Shown: positions 26,120-32,836 of the stretch, one piece after another
Layout: every line of letters starts with the position of its first letter
Numbering within the stretch: the stretch's first letter is position 1
Assembly (NCBI GenBank): GCA_965229095.1
Contig: OZ245855.1
Location: 4,960,001 to 5,024,000, forward strand
Reading direction: 5' to 3'
DNA from: Taibaiella sp965229095
GTDB taxonomy: Bacteria; Bacteroidota; Bacteroidia; Chitinophagales; Chitinophagaceae
DNA: 64,000 bases
Notes under the pieces: generated by a model
What the model was told of the DNA's origin: nothing
The model's database searches: none
What the model saw: only the letters and a program-made list of their open reading frames with translations
Program-made: the position numbers and the translations under genes

Positions 26120-27259
26120 TTAGCCGGCCAGCTCGTTCACCACTTCCAGTACATTGCTGGTAATGTAATGCAGCTCATCATCGCTCAGTTCCGTATGGAT
26201 GGGCAGGGAAAGTACTCTTTTGTTCAGGTAGTCGGTGATCTCGAGGTTATAATCGGCGCCCCCAAGGTCGGCAAACATCTGTTGTTTGTGGCTGGGTACG
26301 GGATAATAGATCATAGAAGGAATACCGCGGTCGGCCAGGCGCTGCTGTACCGTGTCCCGGTCTACTCTGTCGAGCTGGATCGTGTATTGATGGAATACGT
26401 GGTGGCTGTAGTCGGCCCTGTAGGGCGTTGTAATGAGTTCATGACCGGCAAAAACACGGTCGTAGTAGTCGGCAACGGCACGGCGGGCATTGCAGTAGTT
26501 GTCCAGTTCCTTCAGCTTGACACGCAATACGGCGGCCTGTATGGTATCCAGGCGGCTGTTGCAGCCCACCAACTCGTGGTAGTACCTTACTTTCTGGCCG
26601 TGGTTGGCGATCATCTGCATTTTTTCATATAAAGCAGTATCATTGGTAAAGATAGCGCCGCCGTCGCCATAGCATCCCAGGTTTTTGGACGGGAAAAAGG
26701 AGGTGGTGGCTATATCGCCCATCGTACCGTTAGCTTTGCGCAGCCCGTCGGGGAAAGTATAATGACCGCCTATGGCCTGTGCGTTGTCTTCGATCACCGG
26801 TATTTTATATTCGGCGGCAATGTCCATGATCTCTTTCATGGCAGCACTCTGGCCGTACAGGTGTACGGGGATAATGGCTTTGGTACGCGGCGTAATGGCT
26901 GCCCTTACCGATTCCGGGTCTAAGGTAAAAGTGCGGGGATCTACCTCTGCAAATACCGGTTTCAGGCCCAGCAAGGCTACTACTTCTACCGTAGCGATAA
27001 AGGTAAAGGAAGGAGTGATCACCTCATCGCCCGGTTTCAGGTCCAGGGCCATGAGCGCTATTTGTAAGGCATCGGTACCATTGGCGCAGGGGATTACGTG
27101 TTTTACGCCGAGGTATTGCTCCAGCTCGGTGGCAAACAGTTTTACATCTTTGCCATTGATGAATGCGGTGCTGTCAATTACTTCAGCTATGGCTTCGTCA
27201 ATTTGCGGTTTTATTTTCTGATATTGACGTTTCAGGTCAACCATTTGTAAAGCTTCCAT
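26120..27259 (-). CDS. DegT/DnrJ/EryC1/StrS family sugar aminotransferase
   Basis: This is a PLP-dependent aminotransferase that makes amino-deoxy sugars on nucleotide carriers for surface polysaccharide or lipopolysaccharide. The 379 residues carry CANGTDALQIAL (~58), IPVHLYGQ (~150), EDNAQAIGG (~176), the PLP lysine in FFPSKNLGCYGDGGA (~208), and NSRLDTIQAAVL. It is closest in style to WecE/QdtB/PseC-like enzymes; the exact sugar is unknown. The signal-peptidase-like gene follows 17 bases later. A partial AACTTTCCGGAA motif (27337-27348) lies upstream. Confidence 0.92.
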   Translation of the reverse strand: MEALQMVDLKRQYQKIKPQIDEAIAEVIDSTAFINGKDVKLFATELEQYLGVKHVIPCANGTDALQIALMALDLKPGDEVITPSFTFIATVEVVALLGLKPVFAEVDPRTFTLDPESVRAAITPRTKAIIPVHLYGQSAAMKEIMDIAAEYKIPVIEDNAQAIGGHYTFPDGLRKANGTMGDIATTSFFPSKNLGCYGDGGAIFTNDTALYEKMQMIANHGQKVRYYHELVGCNSRLDTIQAAVLRVKLKELDNYCNARRAVADYYDRVFAGHELITTPYRADYSHHVFHQYTIQLDRVDRDTVQQRLADRGIPSMIYYPVPSHKQQMFADLGGADYNLEITDYLNKRVLSLPIHTELSDDELHYITSNVLEVVNELAG

Positions 27260-27354
27260 ATTGAGGTATTAAAATTGTGAGATGTTAGCAATTAGTTTGT
27301 AATACTTGTATTTTCTGATCCTGGAATTAAACGGGGAACTTTCCGGAATAGTAT

Positions 27355-27380
27355 AAAAGCGGGTATAGCCCCGCTTTTCT
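27355..27380 (-). terminator. Terminator of the pdxH-pyrR-pyrB run
   Basis: AAAAGCGGG/CCCGCTTTT with a 5- to 6-base loop, 30 bases after the pyrB stop. A T-rich tract on the plus side also lets it act in the other direction. Confidence 0.75.
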
Positions 27381-27408
27381 TTTTTACTGATATAGAGAGA
27401 TGTCGTTG

Positions 27409-28341
27409 TTATTTTAATTCTTCTTTTTTGCCCGCAAGCAGGTAGAGTACGGCCATTCGCACGGCTACGCCATTTTGCACCTGGTCGAGGATAATGGAAT
27501 TTTTACTATCGGCCACATCGCTGTTCAGCTCCACGCCACGGTTAATGGGGCCGGGGTGCATGATCACGATCTCTTTTTTCAGCGAATCGAGCAAGGCCTT
27601 GTTGACGCCATAATACAGGGAGTATTCCCGGAGTGTGGAGAACAAAGGCTTGTTCTGGCGTTCCAATTGTATCCGCAGCACATTGGCTACATCGCACCAC
27701 TGCAGCGTTTCCTTTACATTATAGGATACGTTTACGCCCAGCCTTTCGATATGCTTGGGGATAAGGGTAGGCGGGCCACATACGGTAACTTCGGCGCCCA
27801 TTTTGGTGAGCAGGTAAATATTGCTCAGGGCTACCCTGCTGTGCATAATGTCGCCCAGCAGCGCTACCTTCTTGCCTTTCAGGCCGCCTAGTTTTTCCCT
27901 GATGGAAAAGGCGTCGAGCAGGGCCTGGGTGGGATGTTCGTTGATGCCATCGCCTGCATTTACGATACTGGCATTGATGTGCTGTGCCAGGAAATGCGGC
28001 GCGCCGCTAGCCGAATGCCGCATCACTACCATATCCACTTTCATCGAGAGGATATTGTTCACCGTGTCGATCAGGGTTTCTCCTTTGGAAACGGAGCTTC
28101 CCGATGCCGTAAAATTGATGGTATCGGCGCTCAGCCTTTTCTCCGCGAGTTCAAAGGAAATGCGGGTACGGGTCGAGTTTTCGTAAAATAAATTAACTAT
28201 GGTAGTGTCACGGAGGGTAGGAACTTTCTTGATCGGTCGTTGCAATACGTCCTTGAAGTTGTCTGCCGTACGGAGTATCAGGTCTATATCTGCGGGCTTC
28301 AGGTCTTTTATGCCCAGTAAATGTTTAACGGATAGTGACAC
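27409..28341 (-). CDS. pyrB: Aspartate carbamoyltransferase catalytic subunit
   Basis: PyrB joins carbamoyl phosphate and aspartate in pyrimidine synthesis. At 310 residues it has standard length. The carbamoyl-phosphate site is FYENSTRTR (~53-61). HPTQALLDA is at ~135 and the Asp-binding region near MHPGPINRG (~265). It is last in a run of same-strand genes, pdxH-pyrR-pyrB, with gaps of 27 and 49 bases. No regulatory subunit (PyrI) adjoins. Confidence 0.97.
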   Translation of the reverse strand: MSLSVKHLLGIKDLKPADIDLILRTADNFKDVLQRPIKKVPTLRDTTIVNLFYENSTRTRISFELAEKRLSADTINFTASGSSVSKGETLIDTVNNILSMKVDMVVMRHSASGAPHFLAQHINASIVNAGDGINEHPTQALLDAFSIREKLGGLKGKKVALLGDIMHSRVALSNIYLLTKMGAEVTVCGPPTLIPKHIERLGVNVSYNVKETLQWCDVANVLRIQLERQNKPLFSTLREYSLYYGVNKALLDSLKKEIVIMHPGPINRGVELNSDVADSKNSIILDQVQNGVAVRMAVLYLLAGKKEELK

Positions 28342-28390
28342 TATACTAATGCTGTTTTAATTATGATGAATTTGATGTTCCGGTACCTTT

Positions 28391-28921
28391 TTAGTCCAGC
28401 ATCACCACTTCGTCTTTTTTATCTTTTTCTTTCCACAATACTTTTACTTTCTGCGCCGCCACGGAATCTACGGTCATGCCAATATAATCGGGCTGTATAG
28501 GTAGCTCACGGCTGAACCTCCTGTCGATCAGTACCAGCAGCTCTACCGATTCGGGCCTTCCGAAATCGAGCAGTGCATCAAGACCAGCCCGTATCGTACG
28601 GCCGGTGTACAATACATCATCCACGAGGATCACTTTTTTGTTTTCCAGGGAGAAATCGATGTCAGTTTCCTGGGCTATATGCAGTTCGGACGACGTATTG
28701 AAATCGTCGCGGTAAAAAGTAATGTCGAGTTTGCCGTAAGGAATATGGGCCGAGGGCAACAGCGCTTTCAGCTTGGCATGTATCCTGTCGGACAGGAAGA
28801 TGCCACGGGGCTGCATCCCAATAAGAACGGTATCGGAAAAGTCAAGGTGATTTTCCAGCAACTGGTGTGCCAGACGCTCTATAGTGATCTGTAACTGTTG
28901 CTGGTTAAAGAGAGATTTCAT
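28391..28921 (-). CDS. pyrR: PyrR, pyrimidine regulator / uracil phosphoribosyltransferase-like
   Basis: This phosphoribosyltransferase-fold protein of 176 residues has the PRPP loop VILVDDVLYTGRTIRAGLDAL (part at ~95-110) and the GMQPRG loop (~36), both typical of PyrR. In Gram-positives PyrR binds pyr mRNA with UMP and also has weak UPRTase activity. Its position directly before pyrB fits a pyrimidine role. No pyr-type attenuator was recognised in the 49-base gap, so RNA control here is unproven. Confidence 0.9.
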   Translation of the reverse strand: MKSLFNQQQLQITIERLAHQLLENHLDFSDTVLIGMQPRGIFLSDRIHAKLKALLPSAHIPYGKLDITFYRDDFNTSSELHIAQETDIDFSLENKKVILVDDVLYTGRTIRAGLDALLDFGRPESVELLVLIDRRFSRELPIQPDYIGMTVDSVAAQKVKVLWKEKDKKDEVVMLD

Positions 28922-28948
28922 GTTTTTGATTTGAAAAGAGTCCCTGAT

Positions 28949-29635
28949 CTACGGTGCTATTCTGAATTTTTCCCAGTCGCCATAGCCAGGTAAAGCATCT
29001 TCGCCGTTATCGGTTTCCGGTTCCCTGAAAAATACGATCCTGTCGTGCAGCCTGCTGGCTCTTCCCTGCCAGAATTCGATCTTTTCCGGTATTACTTTAT
29101 AGCCTCCCCAATGTGCCGGGCGGGGTATCTCGCTATCGGCATATTGCAGCTCCAGCTCTTTTACCTTTTGCTCCAGCACCTCGCGGCTTTCGATCACCTG
29201 GCTTTGCGGCGATGCCGCTGCGCTGATCTGGCTGCCTTTGGGGCGGGAATGGAAATAAGCGTCGGAAGCCTCTGCCGGCATTTTCTGGGCAATACCTTCG
29301 ATACGTACTTGTCTTTCCAGTTCTTTCCAGAAGAACAATAGGGCAACGGATTGCTCGTCGGCGATCTGGCGGCCTTTTTCGCTTTCGTAATTGGTATAAA
29401 AAATAAAGCCTTCCTCATCCAGCCCTTTCAGCAGGACTATACGGGCGGAAGGCAGTCCCCATACATTGGCGGTTGCCAGGGTCATGGCATTGACTTCCGT
29501 AATACCGGCCTCTTCGGCTTGCCTAAACCATTTTTGAAAAAACAGAAGCGGATCTGTCCCTACTTCTGTTTCGTCCAATGAGGCCATACGGTAATCAGCA
29601 CGTATCCCTGAAATATGTTCGGAGATATTAGTCAT
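28949..29635 (-). CDS. pdxH: Pyridoxamine/pyridoxine 5'-phosphate oxidase
   Basis: This FMN enzyme makes pyridoxal 5'-phosphate, the cofactor of the DegT enzyme nearby. The 228 residues hold MTLATANVWGLPSARIVLLKG (part at ~50-68), FYTNYESEKGRQ (~77), SRPKGSQISAAASPQS (~125-140) and the C-terminal RIVFFREP...GDWEKFRIAP, which ends in the family's Arg-Leu/Ile-x-Pro-type tail. The ATG overlaps the stop of a 46-codon upstream frame (8-base overlap), which suggests translational coupling. Confidence 0.96.
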   Translation of the reverse strand: MTNISEHISGIRADYRMASLDETEVGTDPLLFFQKWFRQAEEAGITEVNAMTLATANVWGLPSARIVLLKGLDEEGFIFYTNYESEKGRQIADEQSVALLFFWKELERQVRIEGIAQKMPAEASDAYFHSRPKGSQISAAASPQSQVIESREVLEQKVKELELQYADSEIPRPAHWGGYKVIPEKIEFWQGRASRLHDRIVFFREPETDNGEDALPGYGDWEKFRIAP

Positions 29636-29768
29636 TCAGGTCTTTTGTATTCAGGTATTTGAACATAACCCATATCCAAACGATGACCATGAGGCCGACA
29701 ATACCATAAGTAACTACTTCACCAATAGCATTTCCGGTATCATAAACATTAAGCAGTGTAGCTGTCAT
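29628..29768 (-). CDS. 46-residue single-span membrane peptide coupled to pdxH
   Basis: This short frame directly upstream of pdxH encodes a polar N-terminus (MTATLLNVYDTGNAIGEVV), one strong TM (~20-37, YGIVGLMVIVWIWVMF) and a charged tail (KYLNTKDLND). Its TAA stop overlaps the pdxH ATG by 8 bases (ATGACTAA), a common coupling layout. I know no family for it; a small respiratory-complex-like peptide (CcoQ-like shape: one TM and short charged tail) is one possibility, but only by shape. Confidence 0.6.
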   Translation of the reverse strand: MTATLLNVYDTGNAIGEVVTYGIVGLMVIVWIWVMFKYLNTKDLND

Positions 29769-29879
29769 ATTATATAGTTGTAAAATTAGTTATGAAGTGT
29801 TCTTTAAACCTGCGCAAAGGTATTATAAATCATGGTATAAAAAAAGTAGGACTGGTGACGACCCCGGTTAATAGCCCCT

Positions 29880-30143
29880 GTGCAGCTAACAGCAAATAAA
29901 AATCAGCAAATAAAGCGGGAAAGGGTATGCATCGGGCGGGGCTGTTCTTTGTCTCCTGTACCGGCCGAGGCTTCTTTTGTCCTTGTTGATGTGATGGGCA
30001 GGGTAGTATTGCGTAAGGCACTGCCACAAGCCGCCGGTCCTAACGAAACAAAGGTAGCCACAGAAGGCCTGGTGCCTGGTGTTTACTATTATACCCTGAA
30101 AACTGCTGAAGAAGAATTTAAAGGTTCTATTGCTGTTCAGTAA
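29880..30143 (+). pseudogene. Orphan T9SS C-terminal sorting-domain remnant
   Basis: From about 29940 the 87-codon frame reads SPVPAEASFVLVDVMGRVV...GLVPGVYYYTLKTAEEEFKGSIAV, the shape of a type A T9SS sorting domain (normally PNPA...L.D..GR.V...L..G.Y.....). It lacks any cargo domain or signal peptide. The first ~20 codons look random. It is thus probably the 3' end of a lost secreted-protein gene. A hairpin terminator follows. Confidence 0.6.
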
Positions 30144-30172
30144 ATACGATAGAGAATTCCTGTTGCATCAAA

Positions 30173-30201
30173 AAAGACTGCCTCAATCGGAGGCAGTCTT
30201 C
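30173..30201. terminator. Terminator between converging T9SS remnant and T9SS gene
   Basis: AAGACTGCCTC/GAGGCAGTCTT with a 5-base loop, A-run before and T-rich after. It serves the minus-strand gene ending at 30214 and perhaps the old plus-strand gene. Confidence 0.75.
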
Positions 30202-30213
30202 ATTTTGTACCGT

Positions 30214-30972
30214 TCATCGGGTAAGGAACAGCTTGAAACGGTACTGTCGTTCCCGGTCAAAAAGCTGTACTGCATACATGCCGGTAGGCAAGCCGGTTAC
30301 GTCGGTTATATCCGTGGCGGCTATGATGCTCCGGAGCAGGCTGCGGCCATCTGTGCCTGTAATGATAATGAGGTATTGCCTGCCCTGCTGCAGGTTGCTG
30401 AAGCCTATATTCTTACCGGTCATCAATAACCCTATTTCCTTGTCCCCGGAAATATTGTCGATGTTGGTGGTACTCTTTTGTCCCGCCAGGATGGATTGTC
30501 CGGCCTGCGCCTGGTAGGCCCATTCTTTTACCGTAAAACCAGCGCCTCCCGGGGCGACAGTCATTTTCAGCCAGCCATAACGCCAGGTCCCTGCGATCTT
30601 GAAACGGAAAGCAAGGTGTTTATCGGTTGACTCTGATTGCCAGTTGCCGCTGCCGCCGCTGTTCAGGGCCACTCCCGCTTGGATCCAGGAAGTGGAGGTA
30701 GCGCTGATGTTGTCGTTCAGGTTCAGCTTGGCCGGGAAGCCGTCCTGGAACAGCAACTCAAGTGTGCCGTGCTGTTCTGCTGTAACTGATACCGGTGAAG
30801 GAAAATACCGGATCACGATCTCCGGATCTCCGGACGCAGGCTTAATGCTATATAAGCCGGAGGAACTTCCGGACACACTGCTGTCCGGTATAATGTCATG
30901 AAATACGATCTGCGCCCTGCTGCTGATACTGCCGGCCGTTGCTACAAAGAGCAATAGTAATAGTCTTTTCAT
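30214..30972 (-). CDS. Secreted protein with T9SS sorting domain, function unknown
   Basis: The 252 residues start with a signal peptide (cleavage near SSRAQ). The middle is a beta-rich domain (FHDIIPD; YFPSPVSVTAEQHGTLELLF; HLAFRFKIAGTWRYGWLKMTV) resembling a jelly-roll or lectin-like fold of cell-surface proteins. WAYQAQAGQSILAGQ is a frequent lead-in to T9SS tails. The sorting domain (~178-252) lacks the usual PNP motif but has the GRSLLR, TGLPTGMYAVQLF and FKLFLTR elements. Such proteins are exported and surface-anchored or released. Confidence 0.7.
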   Translation of the reverse strand: MKRLLLLLFVATAGSISSRAQIVFHDIIPDSSVSGSSSGLYSIKPASGDPEIVIRYFPSPVSVTAEQHGTLELLFQDGFPAKLNLNDNISATSTSWIQAGVALNSGGSGNWQSESTDKHLAFRFKIAGTWRYGWLKMTVAPGGAGFTVKEWAYQAQAGQSILAGQKSTTNIDNISGDKEIGLLMTGKNIGFSNLQQGRQYLIIITGTDGRSLLRSIIAATDITDVTGLPTGMYAVQLFDRERQYRFKLFLTR

Positions 30973-31128
30973 CTGGAAGATTTTGTAGGAAAGACGGGCG
31001 ATCTTTTTGCTTTATTAGAGGCCGGAAGGCTTTGTCGGAAAAATACTGGTTTGCCGGTAGACTGCCTCATGTATAGTAGGTAGGGATAAATACCAGCAGG
31101 TTATTGTTTATCTTTATCCAAAAAAATA

Positions 31129-31653
31129 ATGGAGTTTACGCTGGAAAAATCGTTGCCTATCCTTCGCAACACACCTGTTGTGCTGGCTGAAATGACCCGT
31201 GGCCTGGACGAAGAATGGTTATTTGCCAATGAAGGAGGCGAAACCTGGAGCGTATTCGATGTGTTGGGACACCTGGTCCATGGAGAGCAGACGGATTGGA
31301 TGGGGCGCGTGGAGATCATTCTCGAACAGGAGGATAAGCAGTTTCAACCCTTCGACCGCTTTGCCCAGTTTGAAGCAAGCAAAGGGAAATCTATGGACCA
31401 GTTGCTGGCAGAATTCAAAGCAGCGAGGGAACATAACATTGCCTTGCTTTTATCCAAAAAAATTACCCCGGAAGATTACCAGCGCAAAGGTATTCATCCT
31501 GCATTTGGTGAAGTAACCTTATCGCAGCTGCTGGCAACATGGGTAACACATGATATGGACCATATTGCACAAATAGCCCGTGTGATCGCCAAACAATATA
31601 AAGAAGCCGTTGGCCCCTGGTCGGCATACCTGAAGATTGTGAACCAGCAATAA
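31129..31653 (+). CDS. DinB-family putative metal-dependent enzyme
   Basis: This is a DinB/YfiT-like four-helix protein of 174 residues. The three expected metal His are visible in the usual helical contexts: HLVHGEQTDW (~48), and a C-terminal HDMDHIAQIAR (~142). Family members act as thiol transferases or have unknown roles. It is monocistronic, followed by the hairpin that begins the RiPP leader region. Confidence 0.88.
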   Translation: MEFTLEKSLPILRNTPVVLAEMTRGLDEEWLFANEGGETWSVFDVLGHLVHGEQTDWMGRVEIILEQEDKQFQPFDRFAQFEASKGKSMDQLLAEFKAAREHNIALLLSKKITPEDYQRKGIHPAFGEVTLSQLLATWVTHDMDHIAQIARVIAKQYKEAVGPWSAYLKIVNQQ

Positions 31654-31712
31654 AAAGTGCAGGCTCTCTCCAGGCTTCGCTTGAACTGCAAAGCCCCGTG
31701 ATCGGGATCTTA

Positions 31713-31738
31713 TGCCACACTAACCGGTGGCTTTTTTT
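31713..31738 (+). terminator. Terminator-like hairpin, copy A
   Basis: GCCAC/GTGGC around a short A/C-rich loop, then a seven-T run. It lies 60 bases after the DinB stop and begins the duplicated leader; the matching copy C is at 34973-34997. Confidence 0.7.
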
Positions 31739-31740
31739 AT

Positions 31741-31814
31741 TGACCGCTTTTTGCGGCAATGTGCTGAAAACCTATTAAGCGGTTTCCCTGAGTGAAGAAT
31801 TGCAGGGATTTTTG
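31741..31814 (+). promoter_or_regulatory. Structured leader A of the first Cys-rich precursor gene
   Basis: The stem ACCGCTT (31743-31749) / AAGCGGT (31777-31783) encloses a loop with GCAATGTGCT and AAAACCTATT. A second hairpin TCCCTG/CAGGGA with five T follows (31785-31814), 36 bases before the start codon. The first stem aligns with copy C upstream of the third precursor, where all seven pairs are kept, two of them by changes on both sides. This suggests a conserved RNA element, possibly an attenuator. Confidence 0.5.
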
Positions 31815-31849
31815 TGGGATCATTTTTTTACCACAAAAACACCACTATT

Positions 31850-32065
31850 ATGAAAAAGAAAATCGTAAATGCCAAACTGCTTTTGACAAAGAAAACCATC
31901 ACTTCTTTAGAAGCTACCCAAAGTGGGAAGGTATTGGGCGGAGCGACAATGGGCAATCCTGATTCCGCTGCAGCTTGCGGCCCCTGTGTTACCAAAAATC
32001 CGCAAACAGTATGCGGCGGTTGCCCTACAGGACCGCTCCATTGCCCCACAAGCGGTTGTGCCTGA
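31850..32065 (+). CDS. Cys-rich RiPP precursor peptide A (lanthipeptide-like leader)
   Basis: The 71-residue peptide starts at 31850 (MKKKIVNAKLLLTKKTI), at an ATG shared in form with the other copies. The leader has the LxLxKxTI-x-L pattern seen in Bacteroidota class I lanthipeptide precursors (pinensin type), then KVLGG, a double-Gly cut site. The core (~40 residues) has six Cys with Ser/Thr between them (AACGPC, VCGGC, LHC, SGC). No lanthipeptide synthetase is near, so modification and product are inference. A terminator follows 57 bases after the stop. Confidence 0.72.
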   Translation: MKKKIVNAKLLLTKKTITSLEATQSGKVLGGATMGNPDSAAACGPCVTKNPQTVCGGCPTGPLHCPTSGCA

Positions 32066-32121
32066 TCTTCGGAGTGAAAGCCTACACGCTCCAACTGTTT
32101 CATGTAGTCGGAGATAAAATC

Positions 32122-32147
32122 AAAACCACCCTCGGGTGGTTTTTTGT
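32122..32147 (+). terminator. Terminator of precursor gene A
   Basis: AAAACCACC/GGTGGTTTT around CTCG, followed by a T-run: a classic intrinsic terminator. Confidence 0.85.
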
Positions 32148-32239
32148 TTGAAAAGACTGGATTGGAGATGCGTACGGTATTTAAATTCTTTACTAATGCG
32201 TTATACAATACCTTTTATATGCCATTGGGTACCGCTTGT

Positions 32240-32290
32240 AAACTATTAACTGCTACTGCACGTTTTGTGCAGGGGCAGTTAATAGTTTTG
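32240..32290 (+). promoter_or_regulatory. 49-nt perfect-arm hairpin upstream of precursor B
   Basis: AAACTATTAACTGC (32240-32253) is the exact reverse complement of GCAGTTAATAGTTT (32275-32288). Inside, CTGCAC/GTGCAG (32256-32261, 32267-32272) forms a second stem around GTTTT. Together they give 20 base pairs with a 2/2 internal loop, ending 25 bases before the start codon. It is followed only by TG, so a terminator role is unclear. The right arm also contains TAGTTTTG, a -7-like box. Confidence 0.6.
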
Positions 32291-32313
32291 AAGAATACAA
32301 AAAATGTAATTTT

Positions 32314-32559
32314 ATGAAAAAGAAAAGCCTGAATCTTAAGAAGCTGACTTTAAGCAAAGAAACCATTGCTGAACTTGGCAGCACGCAAAAGCATATTGTT
32401 GTCGGCGGAGGGACCAACGGTTGTGTAACGGCCGGTAACTCCTGCCCTTATACCCAAAGGAATGTTTGCCAGGAATGTGTTTCTTTCACTTGCCCGCCTA
32501 CACTTGCACCTGTAACCCAACCTTGCGGAACCCAACCCTGTGGTGGTGGAACCTTATAG
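32314..32559 (+). CDS. Cys-rich RiPP precursor peptide B (lanthipeptide-like leader)
   Basis: The 81-residue peptide has a leader MKKKSLNLKKLTLSKETIAEL, the clearest LxLxKxTI match of the set, then HIVVGGG. The core (~45 residues) has seven Cys with many Thr/Ser/Pro (NGCVTAGNSC, NVCQEC, FTCPP, QPCGTQPCGGG). The QPCGTQPCGG repeat is unlike the others. It probably shares export and cleavage with peptides A, C and D. A weak hairpin GGGCTG/CAGCCC follows (32585-32609). Confidence 0.75.
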   Translation: MKKKSLNLKKLTLSKETIAELGSTQKHIVVGGGTNGCVTAGNSCPYTQRNVCQECVSFTCPPTLAPVTQPCGTQPCGGGTL

Positions 32560-32640
32560 TGAAAGCTGTAATTAAAGATATACCGGGCTGTTCCAAGCAG
32601 GGGCAGCCCATTTGTATTAGGGTACCTGATAGTGACCATT

Positions 32641-32745
32641 ATGTTAATTACTCTATTAAAGCATTCTTTGGTGGCCAAAGTAGAAGGTTCGGGAAGTACT
32701 TTTGTCCTCGGAGAATCGTTTGAAAAGGTGGTGGCGCCGGGATGA
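32641..32745 (+). other. Small frame (34 codons), probable gene remnant
   Basis: The frame reads MLITLLKHSLVAKVEGSGSTFVLGESFEKVVAPG with a stop. The preceding in-frame sequence is also open for about 20 codons without an ATG. It may be a fragment of a membrane protein. I find no promoter or family; it fills the gap between precursor B and the beta-helix gene. Confidence 0.2.
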
Positions 32746-32836
32746 GAAGGATAATTCTAAAATCATCCCGATGATTAACCAAAATCAATTAATACCAGGG
32801 GACAAATACCTGATTACACTTTCATAGAAATTAGAA

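Noticed and set aside
28342..28390. A pyr-type RNA attenuator between pyrR and pyrB
   Set aside because: The 49-base gap has no terminator/anti-terminator pair or recognisable PyrR binding loop.
31850..32065. Reading the Cys-rich peptides as metallothioneins
   Set aside because: The shared MKKK..LxLxKxTI leader and double-Gly site argue for exported, leader-cleaved peptides; this cannot be fully excluded.
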